From Streptomyces chryseus (GTDB taxonomy: Bacteria; Actinomycetota; Actinomycetes; Streptomycetales; Streptomycetaceae): 64,000 bases of DNA. Numbering within the stretch: position 1 is the stretch's first letter; the number at the start of each line of letters is the position of its first letter. The translations under genes were made by a program, and so were the position numbers. The stretch is from the NCBI RefSeq assembly GCF_014650755.1, contig NZ_BMVO01000006.1:124001-188000 (forward strand), written 5' to 3'. Below the pieces are notes generated by a model. That model searched no databases. It was not told where the DNA came from and saw only the letters and a program-made list of their open reading frames with translations. Positions 52,577 to 61,261 of the stretch are shown piece after piece.

Positions 52577-53655
52577 GCGGTCGCTCCTCCTCGTTCCTTC
52601 TCGGGTACGCCGCCCGGTAGCGCCGGGCGGCCCGCTTCGGGGCGGGCACGGCCGCCGAGCGCCGCCACGGCGGCGAGCACCTCCGCGTCGCCGACGCCGT
52701 CGAGACAGGGGTGGCCCGGTGCGGGGCACTGCCGGGCCCTGGTCCCGGCGCAGGGCGCGGCCTGGTCGCCGAGCAGGACGTGGGGCACGCCGTACGGGCC
52801 CCACCGCTCGGCCGGCACGACCGGCGCGAACAGGGAGGCGACGGGCGTGCCCACGGCGGCGGCCAGGTGCGCGGGGCCGGTGTTGCCGACCACCGCGACG
52901 CGGGCTCCGGCGAGGACGCCGGCGAGCTGGTGCAGGTCGGTGGCGCCGCCGAGGTCGAGGGCGTGCGTGCCGGCGACCTCGGCGGTCAGGTCCTTCTCCG
53001 CCCGCCCGCCGGTCACCACGACGCGGTGGCCCGCGGCGGACAGCGCGGCGGCCGCCCGCGCGGCCCGTGCGGCGCTCCAAGCGCGGGCCGGGACGGCGGC
53101 GCCGGGGTGGAGGACGACGTACGGGCCGGGGCCTGTCAGGTGTCCGGTGGCGGGCGGGGGGCTGACGCGCAGCGTCCCGTCGTCGCCGGGCGGCAGCGGG
53201 AAGCCGGCGTCCCGCGCCAGGTCGAGGGCGGCTTCGGCCTCGTGCCGGTGGGGCAGCCGGTGGTGGCGCAGGTCGAGGAGTGAGCCGGGGTAGTCCTCGC
53301 TGTCGGCGGCCGTCCAGCGCACACCGGCGAGTTTCAGCAGGAAAGCGGCCGGGAGGGGGCTCTGGTGGTACGAGACGAGGACGAGGGCCCGGTCGAAGGC
53401 GCGGGCGGCCAGCTCACCCAGGAGCCGGCGGGTCTCCGCGCGCGTCACGGGCGCGGGGTCCACCCCCGCCCAGGGAGCGTCGTACTCCAGCACCTCGTCG
53501 ACACCGGGGAGCAGCCGGGCCGCCCGTACGCCCAGCGGCCCGCAGAGCAGCGCGGTGTGCGAGGAGCCGGCCGCGACGGCCCGTACGGCCGGCCCGGCGA
53601 GCAGGACGTCGCCCGCGCTGTCCAGGCGGACGACGAGTGTCCGGGGTGCGGTCAT
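52573..53655 (-). CDS. Glycosyltransferase family 9 (second heptosyltransferase-like)
   Basis: The 360-aa GT9 protein has TLVVRLDSAGDVLLAGPAVR at the N-terminus, and YVVLHPGAAVPARAWS and VAVVGNTGPAHLAAAVGTPV with VASLFAPVVPAERWGPYGVP at the donor domain. Cys in QCPAPGHPC recalls WaaF/OpsX-type enzymes. It is the second putative ADP-heptose user in the cluster, suggesting at least two heptose additions. It overlaps gmhB and the GT4-like gene by 4 nt each. Confidence 0.9.
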   Translation of the reverse strand: MTAPRTLVVRLDSAGDVLLAGPAVRAVAAGSSHTALLCGPLGVRAARLLPGVDEVLEYDAPWAGVDPAPVTRAETRRLLGELAARAFDRALVLVSYHQSPLPAAFLLKLAGVRWTAADSEDYPGSLLDLRHHRLPHRHEAEAALDLARDAGFPLPPGDDGTLRVSPPPATGHLTGPGPYVVLHPGAAVPARAWSAARAARAAAALSAAGHRVVVTGGRAEKDLTAEVAGTHALDLGGATDLHQLAGVLAGARVAVVGNTGPAHLAAAVGTPVASLFAPVVPAERWGPYGVPHVLLGDQAAPCAGTRARQCPAPGHPCLDGVGDAEVLAAVAALGGRARPEAGRPALPGGVPEKERGGATA

Positions 53656-54413
53656 CGCACGCCCCCTGTCCGGGCGGCCGCACCCGGCGTGAGCACCAGC
53701 CGCACGGCCCGGAGCAGATCACCGGCCCTCTCCCCGGCCGCCGCGGTCTCCTGCGGACGCGTCACGGGTGTCGGTACGAGCACCCCGCGCGCGCCGGCGG
53801 CGGACGCCGCCGCCACGTCGGCCCCGATGTCCCCGATGACGACGGTGTGCGCGGGCGGCACGCCGAGCCGGGCGCAGGCGGCCAGCACCAGACCGGGCGC
53901 GGGCTTGCGGCAGCCGCAGCCGTCGTCGGGCGCGTGCGGGCAGACCGCCCAGACCGCGAACGGCCCGAGCAGTTCCTCCACCCGCCGTTGCACGGCGGCC
54001 ACTTGACGTCGCGTCAGCAGACCTCTGCCGACGCCCGACTGATTGCTCACCACGCCCACCGGAATCCCGAGGGCCCGCACGGCGTCGACGGCTTCCCGGG
54101 CCGACGGCATGAGTTCCACCCGCGCCGGGTCCCCGTTGTACGGAACGTCGACGACGAGCGTCCCGTCCCGGTCGAAGAGCACCGCTGCGGGCACCGGCGG
54201 TCGCGCGGGCGGCGCGTGCGGGCCGGAGGCCGCCGGTCCGTGCGGTCCCCGGGCGACGGACGGGGCGCCGGCGGGCGGGTCCCGGCGCGGGTCCGGAGGC
54301 CCGCCGGGGGCGAGCCGTACTCGTGCGGGGGGCGGGCGGTCGACCAGGGGGCCGTCGAACAGCCAGGGGCCGCTCGCGGGTTCCGGCGGCGCCGCCGCGG
54401 GGTGGCGGGTCAT
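53652..54413 (-). CDS. gmhB: Heptose-1,7-bisphosphate phosphatase (GmhB-like HAD-IIIA) with N-terminal extension
   Basis: Of 253 aa, the HAD domain starts only at about residue 77 (AAVLFDRDGTLVVDVPYNGD). It contains GVVSNQSGVGRGLLT, the Cys/His zinc site CPHAPDDGCGCRKPAPG and VVIGDIGADVAAASAAGARG. It removes the 1- or 7-phosphate between the two HldE steps. The first 76 residues are Pro/Ala/Arg-rich and look disordered. This long start is supported by the ATGA overlap with the previous gene, but an internal start cannot be excluded. Confidence 0.85.
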   Translation of the reverse strand: MTRHPAAAPPEPASGPWLFDGPLVDRPPPARVRLAPGGPPDPRRDPPAGAPSVARGPHGPAASGPHAPPARPPVPAAVLFDRDGTLVVDVPYNGDPARVELMPSAREAVDAVRALGIPVGVVSNQSGVGRGLLTRRQVAAVQRRVEELLGPFAVWAVCPHAPDDGCGCRKPAPGLVLAACARLGVPPAHTVVIGDIGADVAAASAAGARGVLVPTPVTRPQETAAAGERAGDLLRAVRLVLTPGAAARTGGVR

Positions 54414-55483
54414 GGGCCCACCCGTACCTGGACCGGCTCGCGCGGGGCGCGCGGCGGGGCCGCCGCCTCGTGCGGGCCGAGCGGCAGGGCCCGGCGGTAC
54501 TTGGCGTGGCCGCGCAGCCAGTGCCACGTGGCGGCGGGCGGGATGAGCACGCTGGTCGCGGCCATCGTGAGGACCTCGTCGCGGGTCCGCGGGCCGGGTG
54601 CGATCCGCGCCCAGGCGAACTCGGCCGTACCGGCCAGCCATCCGGCAGCGCACGCCGCGGCCGCGCCGCGCCTCCCGGCGACGGCGCAGGACAGGGCGGT
54701 CAGCGCGGCACCGGTCACCACCAGGTGGCGGGGCAGGCGCCCGCGCGGCGCGTCCGCCCGGGTCCACCAGTTCCGGCCGTGCCGCCGGTTCATCAACACG
54801 TCGTCGGCGTTGCCCCGCTGGAGGCGTACGGAGATCATGCGGTCGGCGCGGCGCACCGGGTGGATCGTGGTGCGGCTGCCCGCGTGCACCGTCCAGCCCG
54901 CCGCCAGCACCCGCAGCGCGAGGTCCGCGTCCTCGCGGAAGGCGCGCCGGAACCGTTCGTCGAAGCCGCCGACGGCTTCGAGCGCCTCCCGGCGGTAGGC
55001 CATGTCGGCGGTGATCCACCGCGCGGTGGCCAGTCCCGCCGTGTTGCGCTCCCAGTCCGTGGGCCGCCGGTCCGCCGGCAGCGGCACCATGATGCGCGCG
55101 GTGACGGCGGCCGTCCGGTACGTCGCCGCCGCCAGGTCAGCGGTGAGGTCCTCGGCCCAGGTCGGGCCCGGCACCACGTCGTCGTCCAGGAACACCGCCC
55201 ACGGCACGGGTCCGGCTTCCCGCCAGCCCCGGTTGCGCGCCGCGGCGGGTCCGCGCGACCGGCCGCGCACCACGGTGGTGACGGGCCGCAGGACGTCGGG
55301 CACGACGACCGGCAGGGGCACGCCGCCGTTCTCGCGGCGGTCGTCGACGAGGACCACCTGCGCCGGTTTCGGCCCGCTCCCGTCGGCCAGCGCCCGCAGG
55401 CACGCGTTCAGGCTGCGGCGTCCGATCGTGGGGATCACCACCGCGTACGCGGGGGCCGTCGTCTCTTCCTCGTACGGTGTCAT
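54410..55483 (-). CDS. Glycosyltransferase family 2 with C-terminal hydrophobic region
   Basis: The 357-aa protein has a GT-A domain: YAVVIPTIGRRSLNACLRAL, VVLVDDRRENGGVPLP, RGPAAARNRGWREAG, FLDDDVVPGPTW (DxD) and GGFDERFRRAFREDADLALR. After about residue 265 there are one or two hydrophobic segments (HLVVTGAALTALSCAVAGRR, and AATSVLIPPAATW), so it may be membrane-associated. It overlaps the carbamoyltransferase gene (ATGA). Confidence 0.88.
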   Translation of the reverse strand: MTPYEEETTAPAYAVVIPTIGRRSLNACLRALADGSGPKPAQVVLVDDRRENGGVPLPVVVPDVLRPVTTVVRGRSRGPAAARNRGWREAGPVPWAVFLDDDVVPGPTWAEDLTADLAAATYRTAAVTARIMVPLPADRRPTDWERNTAGLATARWITADMAYRREALEAVGGFDERFRRAFREDADLALRVLAAGWTVHAGSRTTIHPVRRADRMISVRLQRGNADDVLMNRRHGRNWWTRADAPRGRLPRHLVVTGAALTALSCAVAGRRGAAAACAAGWLAGTAEFAWARIAPGPRTRDEVLTMAATSVLIPPAATWHWLRGHAKYRRALPLGPHEAAAPPRAPREPVQVRVGP

Positions 55484-57153
55484 CGTGCCGCCCCGTCGTC
55501 GTAGGTGTCCGACGAGTGGAAGAACTCGCCGCGCCGGATCGCGTACGGGCCGACGGCCAGCAGGTCCACCGGCGAGGAACCGAAGCACTCCAGCGCGTCG
55601 CGCGGGTCGTCGACCATGGGCCGGCCCGCCGTGTTGAGGCTGGTGTTGACGACGACGGGCAGGCCCGTGAGCCGTTCGAACTCGCCGAGCATCCGGGCGA
55701 CCAGCGGCTCGGTCGCCGGGTCGACGGTCTGGACGCGGGCGGTGCCGTCCACGTGCACGACGGCGGGGATGCGGCCGCGCCACTCCTCGGCCACGTCGTG
55801 GACGAAGAGCATGTACGGGCTCGGCATGGGGCCGTCGAAGATGTCGGGGGCCCGGTCGGCCAGCACCATGGGCGCGACCGGCCGGAACTGCTCGCGGCCC
55901 TTGACGTCGTTCAGCCGCTCCAGGTTGCCCGCGTGGCCGGGGTGGGCCAGCAGGGAGCGGTGGCCGAGCGCCCTGGGTCCGTACTCCGAGCGGCCCTGGA
56001 ACCAGGCCACGATCGCGTTGTCGGCCAGCGCCCGGGCCACGGTCGCGGCGATGTCCGCCGGCCGGTCGAACGGCACGGCCGCCGTCTTCAGCCACGCCAG
56101 GAGCTCCGCGTCCGACCAGTCCCGGCCGAGGTCCGCGCCGGCCATGGGCACCGGGTCGTCTCCGGAGCCCGCGGCGAGCAGCAGGGCGCTGCCCAGCGCG
56201 GTCCCCGCGTCGCCGGCGGCGGGCTGGACCCACACACGGGAGAAGGGGCCCTCGCGGGCGATCCGGGAGTTGGCGACGCAGTTGAGGGCGACGCCGCCGG
56301 CCAGGGTCAGCAGGCTGTCGTGCGTCTTGCCGTGCAGCCAGCGCACGAGGTCGAGCAGCGTCTCCTCCAGTACGGCCTGCGCGCTGGCCGCCACGTCGGC
56401 GTGGTCCTGCGTCCACGGCTCGTCCGCGCCGCGCGGCGCGCACAGTTCGTGCCAGGGCACGCCCGTGGCGTGGAAGCCGCCGTCGCCGGTGGGGTACACG
56501 TACCGGCGCAGCTCGGGCAGCATGCGCGGGGTGCCGTGCGAGGCGAGCGCCATGACCTTGAACTCGTCGCTGGAGCGCAGGAAGCCGAGGTGCTCGGTGA
56601 GCTCCTCGTAGACCAGGCCCAGGGAGTGCGGCAGGTCCTGCGCGTGGAACGCCTCCAGCCGGCCCTTGACCCGGCGGGCGGCGAGGTGCGAGGCGCGCTC
56701 CCCCCGGCCGTCGAGGACCAGTACGGCAGACGTCTGCGCGTCGGGGGCGGCGAACGCGCCCGACGCGGCGTGCGCCATGTGGTGCGGTACGAACCGGACG
56801 ATGGACGGGTCGAGTCCCGGCAGGGCGGCCTTGAGGAACGCGGGGGCCTGGCGGGCATATGTGAGCCGCAGGTGGTCCCAGGGGTCGTCCAACCCCATCG
56901 CCTCGGCGGCCCTGGCGAGCTCCGGGTCGAAGGAGTAGGCCACCGCGTCGAGGTCCTGCGGGCGCAGGTTGGCGCGCTTGAGGCACCAGGCGGCGGCCTG
57001 CTCCGGCAGTTCCCAGGCGGAGAAGGGCACCGGGCGCTTGCCGTGCTTGCGCCGGGAGAACCGCTCCTCCTCCGCCGCGGCGACGGTCCGGCCGTCGATG
57101 ACCAGGGCGGCCGCGGGGTCGTGGAAGAGAGCGTTGATTCCGAGGATGCGCAT
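55480..57153 (-). CDS. Carbamoyltransferase, NodU/CmcH family
   Basis: The 557-aa protein has the N-terminal ASKHA-like domain (MRILGINALFHDPAAALVID, EERFSRRKHGKRPVPFS, PHHMAHAASGAFAAP), FKVMALASHG, GGVALNCVANSRIAR and the C-terminal YrdC-like part with EYGPRALGHRSLLAHP and VNTSLNTAGRPMVDDPRDAL. It uses carbamoyl phosphate to O-carbamoylate a sugar or other hydroxyl. In this cluster it probably decorates heptose or another sugar of the glycan. Confidence 0.93.
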   Translation of the reverse strand: MRILGINALFHDPAAALVIDGRTVAAAEEERFSRRKHGKRPVPFSAWELPEQAAAWCLKRANLRPQDLDAVAYSFDPELARAAEAMGLDDPWDHLRLTYARQAPAFLKAALPGLDPSIVRFVPHHMAHAASGAFAAPDAQTSAVLVLDGRGERASHLAARRVKGRLEAFHAQDLPHSLGLVYEELTEHLGFLRSSDEFKVMALASHGTPRMLPELRRYVYPTGDGGFHATGVPWHELCAPRGADEPWTQDHADVAASAQAVLEETLLDLVRWLHGKTHDSLLTLAGGVALNCVANSRIAREGPFSRVWVQPAAGDAGTALGSALLLAAGSGDDPVPMAGADLGRDWSDAELLAWLKTAAVPFDRPADIAATVARALADNAIVAWFQGRSEYGPRALGHRSLLAHPGHAGNLERLNDVKGREQFRPVAPMVLADRAPDIFDGPMPSPYMLFVHDVAEEWRGRIPAVVHVDGTARVQTVDPATEPLVARMLGEFERLTGLPVVVNTSLNTAGRPMVDDPRDALECFGSSPVDLLAVGPYAIRRGEFFHSSDTYDDGAAR

Positions 57154-57231
57154 GGGGGTCCCAGGCCTTTCGGCGAATCGGGGCGAAGGCGGGCCGCGCG
57201 GGAGGGCGGCGGGGAGGGGCGTTCGGCCGGA

Positions 57232-58194
57232 TCAGCTGTCCAAGTGGGCGCGATACCAGGCGATGGTGCGGCGCAGACCCTCTTCGGCGGGCACCCGCGG
57301 CTCCCATTCGAGCTTGTCCACGGCCAGCGTGATGTCGGGGCAGCGCACGGCGGGGTCGTCCGTCGGGCGTTCGATGAAGGAGATCTCGGAGCGGGAGCCG
57401 GTGAGCTCGATGACGAGCCGGGCCAGTTCGAGCATGGTGATCTCGTTCGGGTTGCCGATGTTGACGGGACCGCGCATGCCGTGGGCCGCCGCGGCGAGGA
57501 TGCCGCCGACGGTGTCGTCGACGTAGCACAGCGAGCGGGTCTGGAGGCCGTCACCGGTGACGGTGAGCGGCTCGCCGGCGAGGGCCTGGCGGATGAAGGT
57601 CGGCACGGCGCGGCCGTCGTAGCCGCGCATGCGGGGCCCGTAGGTGTTGAACAGCCGCACGATGCCGGTGTCGGTGCCCTGGGCGTCGGCCTCGGCGGTG
57701 GTCAGGGCCTCGCCGAAGCGCTTGGCCTCGTCGTACACGCTGCGCGGGCCGACCGGGTTGACGTTGCCCCAGTACCGCTCGTTCTGCGGGTGCTGCTGGG
57801 GGTCGCCGTACACCTCCGAGGTGGAGGCGAGGAGGAAGCGGGCGCCGGCGCCGTGGGCGAGGGCCAGGGCGTTGCGCGTACCGAGACTGCCGGCCTCCAT
57901 GGTGTGCAGCGGCAGCCGGAGGTAGTCGGCGGGGGACGCGGGGGACGCGAAGTGCAGGACGAGGTCCGGCGGCCGGGCGACGTGGAACGGCTCGGAGACG
58001 TTGGCCTCCAGCAGCGTGAAACCGGGGTGGTCGAGCAGCTCGGATATGTTCTCGGGCCGGCCGGTGCTGAAGTCGTCCACACAGGTGACGGCGGTGCCTG
58101 AGGCCAGCAGCGCGGCGCACAGGTGGGAACCGACGAATCCGGCTCCGCCGGTGACGACGGCGTGCTCCCAGTCGTGCGAGAAAGCGGTGTTCAT
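57232..58194 (-). CDS. NAD-dependent sugar-nucleotide epimerase/decarboxylase (UDP-glucuronate decarboxylase-like)
   Basis: The 320-aa protein has VVTGGAGFVGSHLCAALLAS, FDDFSTGRPENI-type segment, HFASPASPADYLRLPLHTME (characteristic of UXS), ASTSEVYGDPQQHPQ, SVYDEAKRFGEALT (YxxxK) and VRLFNTYGPRM. It most resembles UDP-xylose synthases but could act on another nucleotide sugar. GGAGGAG precedes the ATG. It is the first gene of the cluster; the operon promoter should lie in 58195-58428. Confidence 0.87.
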   Translation of the reverse strand: MNTAFSHDWEHAVVTGGAGFVGSHLCAALLASGTAVTCVDDFSTGRPENISELLDHPGFTLLEANVSEPFHVARPPDLVLHFASPASPADYLRLPLHTMEAGSLGTRNALALAHGAGARFLLASTSEVYGDPQQHPQNERYWGNVNPVGPRSVYDEAKRFGEALTTAEADAQGTDTGIVRLFNTYGPRMRGYDGRAVPTFIRQALAGEPLTVTGDGLQTRSLCYVDDTVGGILAAAAHGMRGPVNIGNPNEITMLELARLVIELTGSRSEISFIERPTDDPAVRCPDITLAVDKLEWEPRVPAEEGLRRTIAWYRAHLDS

Positions 58195-58428
58195 TTCGAT
58201 CTCCTCCGACCCGAGGGGGTGAGCCTCCGATCAGAGTCGGTCCTGGCCGGGTGCCCGGCGCGCTGTCATAGAGCATCCGGGTGATGTACGAAGAGTGAGG
58301 GACGGCCGGACGCCTCCTCACGCCGGGGGTCGGTGCTCCGTGCCACGGCTTGCCGGTTCCCCTACGGTCGCGTGCACCCCTCGGTGCCTGAGGGTGACAA
58401 ACGGACGCGCCGAGGAATGAGTACTGCC

Positions 58429-58875
58429 ATGAGCACACCGGACGACCTGCCCGTTCTGCGCACACTCGACGAACTGACCCGCCTCGTCGAGGGGCGTGAT
58501 CATCTGTATGTGCGCTGGTCGCGCGGCCCCGCCGCCGACCTGCGAGCGGTGTCGAGCAGGGACGAGCTGACGGGCGTCGCGATGCCGGGGCTGAGCGCCA
58601 ACTGCCTGGACGTCGAACCGTGGTGGCAGGACCGGCCGGTGCGGGTGTGGGTGGCCCGCCGGCTGCACGACTACTCGCATCTGCCGCGCGAGAAGGGGCC
58701 CGACGTGCACCCCTGGGCGCTGCGGGGCCGGGAGACCGGTCGCGGACCCGACAACGAGCCGCTGGTCGTGGACGTCGAGCCGGTCGGCCGGATCGACGGG
58801 CGGATGATCGAGGAGGCCGCCGCCGAGGTCGCCCGGCAGGAGGGCGTCTGGGGCCCGCTGCGGCGCCGGCAATGA
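58429..58875 (+). CDS. DUF6098-type hypothetical protein
   Basis: The 148-aa protein begins STPDDLPVLRTLDELTRLVE and contains LYVRWSRGPAADLRAVSSRD and GLSANCLDVEPWWQDRPVRV. It matches a small actinobacterial domain of unknown function. The ATG at 58429 is used; the ATG at 58417 is directly behind GAGGA and therefore less likely. It is divergent from the glycan cluster. Confidence 0.75.
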   Translation: MSTPDDLPVLRTLDELTRLVEGRDHLYVRWSRGPAADLRAVSSRDELTGVAMPGLSANCLDVEPWWQDRPVRVWVARRLHDYSHLPREKGPDVHPWALRGRETGRGPDNEPLVVDVEPVGRIDGRMIEEAAAEVARQEGVWGPLRRRQ

Positions 58876-58961
58876 GGGCGGGGCGCGGCGCTGTGCTCCA
58901 TCGCGGTGACAGCCGGGGCGGGAGGCATGCCCGCCCGGCGGGCCGTGGCATGTATCGGCCC

Positions 58962-59147
58962 ATGAAGGTGAACCCGATCGAAATGCAGAAGTCCCTCGGC
59001 GGCGTGAACTACCCGGCCTCGAAGAAGCAGATCATCGAGAAGGCGGAGAGCAACGGCGCCGGCCCGGAGGTCAAGGAGGCGCTCAAGTCCCTGCCGGAGA
59101 AGGAGTACGACTCCCCCGCGTCCGTCAACAAGGCGGTCGGCAGGTAG
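58962..59147 (+). CDS. DUF2795-family small protein
   Basis: The 61-aa protein reads KVNPIEMQKSLGGVNYPASK, then KQIIEKAESNGAGPEVKEAL and KSLPEKEYDSPASVNKAVG. This is the whole DUF2795 fold (LxGxxYPAxKxxLxxxAxxNGA ... LxxLPxxxYxSPxxVxxA). The function is unknown; the family is widespread in stress-related regions of actinobacteria. No strong ribosome site is visible. Confidence 0.85.
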   Translation: MKVNPIEMQKSLGGVNYPASKKQIIEKAESNGAGPEVKEALKSLPEKEYDSPASVNKAVGR

Positions 59148-59159
59148 TCCTGCCCCAGC

Positions 59160-59182
59160 CGGACCGGTGGTCTCGCCCGGTC
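59160..59182. terminator. Hairpin between DUF2795 and downstream minus-strand gene
   Basis: GGACCGG and CCGGTCC form a 7-bp stem with a 9-nt loop between two convergent stops. Confidence 0.4.
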
Positions 59183-59199
59183 CGCGTCGGCCCGGGTCG

Positions 59200-59724
59200 T
59201 CAGGCGGTCAGCGCCGGCCCGGGCTTCAGGCGGTCGAGGAGCCGGTCCTGGTGGAGTCCGGCCACGGGGGCCAGCAGATCGGGGTGCCGCAGCAGCGCGG
59301 CCGCCCGCCGGTCGCGTGCGTCGGGCGTGAGCAGGCGCCGGAAGTCGACCGGCGTACCGGCCGCGTGCCCGGACCCGGTGAGCGCGCCCAGGGCCGCTTC
59401 GGCCAGCCCCGGAGCGCCGAGCAGGCACGCCGCCCAGCTCGCCACGACCTCGTCGACCCAGGTGCGCCACGCGTACGCGTCCGGGTCGTCACCGGCGCCG
59501 TCCGCGCCGGTGACCCAGTCGAGCCGGTCGGAGCCCCCGGGCCCCGCCACGGCGACCAGCGCGGCGTCCATGGGGGTCGGATAGCGCAGCCAGGCCGCAA
59601 CCGTCACCGCCTGGCGGGCCTGCACCTCGCACAGAGCGGAGTCCATCGCGCCGCCGCCCGACGGGTAGGCGCGGGTCAGCCACTGAGCGGTCGCCGCTAT
59701 CAGCGGGGCGAGATCTGCGGACAT
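59200..59724 (-). CDS. Hypothetical helical protein
   Basis: The protein is 174 aa from the ATG at 59724 (MSADLAPLIAATAQWLTRAY). It is Ala/Leu-rich with regular amphipathic helices and no membrane segment or catalytic motif. Trp and Tyr are conserved-looking in AYAWRTWVDEVVASWAAC. No family was recognised. It is divergent from the hemerythrin gene, and codon use is normal for this genome. Confidence 0.65.
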   Translation of the reverse strand: MSADLAPLIAATAQWLTRAYPSGGGAMDSALCEVQARQAVTVAAWLRYPTPMDAALVAVAGPGGSDRLDWVTGADGAGDDPDAYAWRTWVDEVVASWAACLLGAPGLAEAALGALTGSGHAAGTPVDFRRLLTPDARDRRAAALLRHPDLLAPVAGLHQDRLLDRLKPGPALTA

Positions 59725-59863
59725 GCCCGGACCGTCCGAATCCGTCGGGAGGGAAGTCAGGAACGCTACCCCGCGGCTTCGCGCGGGGAAGTGGCGCGGG
59801 TCACGAGCGGTGCGTGGCCTGGGCCACATCACGGGCCACATCAACCACATCAAGGAGCGACAC

Positions 59864-60427
59864 ATGGGACACGGCGGAGACGTCATCACGGAGCTGACCA
59901 CGGACCACCAGGAAGTGGAGGAGCTGTTCACCAACATCGAGGAGCTTCCGGCCGGCGACAGGCAGCGGAAGGTGTACGCGGACCAGGTCACGATGGAGCT
60001 GGTGCGCCACTCGGTCGCGGAGGAGGCGTACCTCTACCCGGCGGTCCGCGAGCTGGTTCCCGGCGGTGACGCGCTGGCGGACAAGGAGCTGGAGGACCAC
60101 GCCGAGGCCGAGCAGACCATGAAGGACATGGAGAACTACGAGGCGGACGACCCGCAGTTCGACATGCTGGTGGGCAAGCTGATGACCGAGATCAGGACGC
60201 ACATCAGGGACGAGGAGAACAACCTCTTCCCCCGGCTGCGCGAGGCCTGTTCGCCGGAGATGCTGAACGAGCTGGGCGACAAGGTCCGCCAGGCCAAGAA
60301 GACGGCGCCGACGCGTCCGCACCCCTCGGCCCCGGACAAGCCGCCGGCGAACAAGATTCTGGCTCCCGGGGCCGGCCTGGTGGACCGGATGCGCGACGCC
60401 CTGTCGGGCCGGGGCAAGGAGTCCTGA
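59864..60427 (+). CDS. Hemerythrin-like (HHE) domain protein
   Basis: The 187-aa protein is a four-helix bundle with di-iron ligands: His in TTDHQEVEELF, His and Glu in VRHSVAEEAYLYP, His in EDHAEAEQTM and His/Glu in THIRDEENNLFPRL. The C-terminal 45 residues are a flexible Pro/Lys tail. GGAG lies 6 nt before the ATG. HHE proteins sense or bind oxygen, NO or peroxide; the surrounding CBS and DUF2795 genes fit a redox-stress context. Confidence 0.9.
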   Translation: MGHGGDVITELTTDHQEVEELFTNIEELPAGDRQRKVYADQVTMELVRHSVAEEAYLYPAVRELVPGGDALADKELEDHAEAEQTMKDMENYEADDPQFDMLVGKLMTEIRTHIRDEENNLFPRLREACSPEMLNELGDKVRQAKKTAPTRPHPSAPDKPPANKILAPGAGLVDRMRDALSGRGKES

Positions 60428-60467
60428 CAGTCCGGAGAACCGCTCGGCGCCCCGTCAGGAGTACCGG

Positions 60468-60507
60468 CGCCCGGGCCGGACGCGTGGCGACGCGTCCGGC
60501 CCGGGCG
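60468..60507. terminator. Bidirectional 18-bp hairpin between hemerythrin and CBS genes
   Basis: A perfect 18-bp stem (60468-60485 with 60490-60507) has a GGCG loop, midway between two convergent stops. It is the strongest terminator-like structure noticed in the window. Confidence 0.75.
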
Positions 60508-60555
60508 TGTGCGGGGGCGCCGGGTCGGTGCGGGCCGCCGGGACGGACCGGCGGG

Positions 60556-60972
60556 TCAGTCCGTGGAGAGGGCTTCGAGGAGGTCGCCCACCTGCGGGTC
60601 GGCCAGGGCGCGGGCCACATCGGCCTGGGCCACCATGCCGACCAGGTCGTGGCCGTCGATGACGGGCAGCCGGCGCACCTTGTGCGCGGTCATGGTGCGC
60701 AGGATCTCGCCGGCGTCGTCGTCCGCGCCGATGGTCACCGCCTCGCCCTGCGCGAGCTCGCCCGCGTTGGTCGTACCGGGGTCCCTGCCTGCGCCCAGGA
60801 ACTTCACGACGATGTCGCGGTCGGTCAGCATGCCCTTGAGCTTGTTGTCGGTCCCGCAGATGGGCAGGGCGCCCACGCCCAGCTCCGTCATCTTCCGGGC
60901 CGCGACCAGCACCGTCTCCTCCGCCCCGATGCACTCGGTGCCGGGGGTCATGATCTCTCTGGCAGTCGTCAC
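60556..60972 (-). CDS. CBS-domain pair protein
   Basis: The protein is 138 aa from the GTG at 60972 (GGGAAG 8 nt upstream). CBS1 is REIMTPGTECIGAEETVLVA with KGMLTDRDIVVKFL, and CBS2 is EAVTIGADDDAGEILRTMTA with VRRLPVIDGHDLVGMVAQAD. It is a paralogue-type relative of the CBS protein at 41970-42389 with the same stand-alone architecture. It probably senses adenosine ligands. An ATG start at 60999 is possible. Confidence 0.86.
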   Translation of the reverse strand: MTTAREIMTPGTECIGAEETVLVAARKMTELGVGALPICGTDNKLKGMLTDRDIVVKFLGAGRDPGTTNAGELAQGEAVTIGADDDAGEILRTMTAHKVRRLPVIDGHDLVGMVAQADVARALADPQVGDLLEALSTD

Positions 60973-61261
60973 TGTCGTCTTCCCATCCTCGTGCCTCATG
61001 GCGAAGGGAGCCGCCCGGGGCTTCGCCACCCCGGTCCGGCTCCCGCCCCCTTCCTACGCCCGCCCCGGGCGGCGGCCAACGCGCCGCGGCGTCACCGCGC
61101 GGGCGTCATCCGATTGCCCGGCGGGCGGTGCCGCGGGCCGGTGCGCGCCTCCGGGGCCGACCGGGTGAAAGGCGAAGCGCTCCCCCGGCGCGGGGGTACG
61201 TCTGCGCGGACGAGCGGTTGGTGCGCGAGGCAGCGCGAGAACACGTGAGGAAGGGGAGCAG

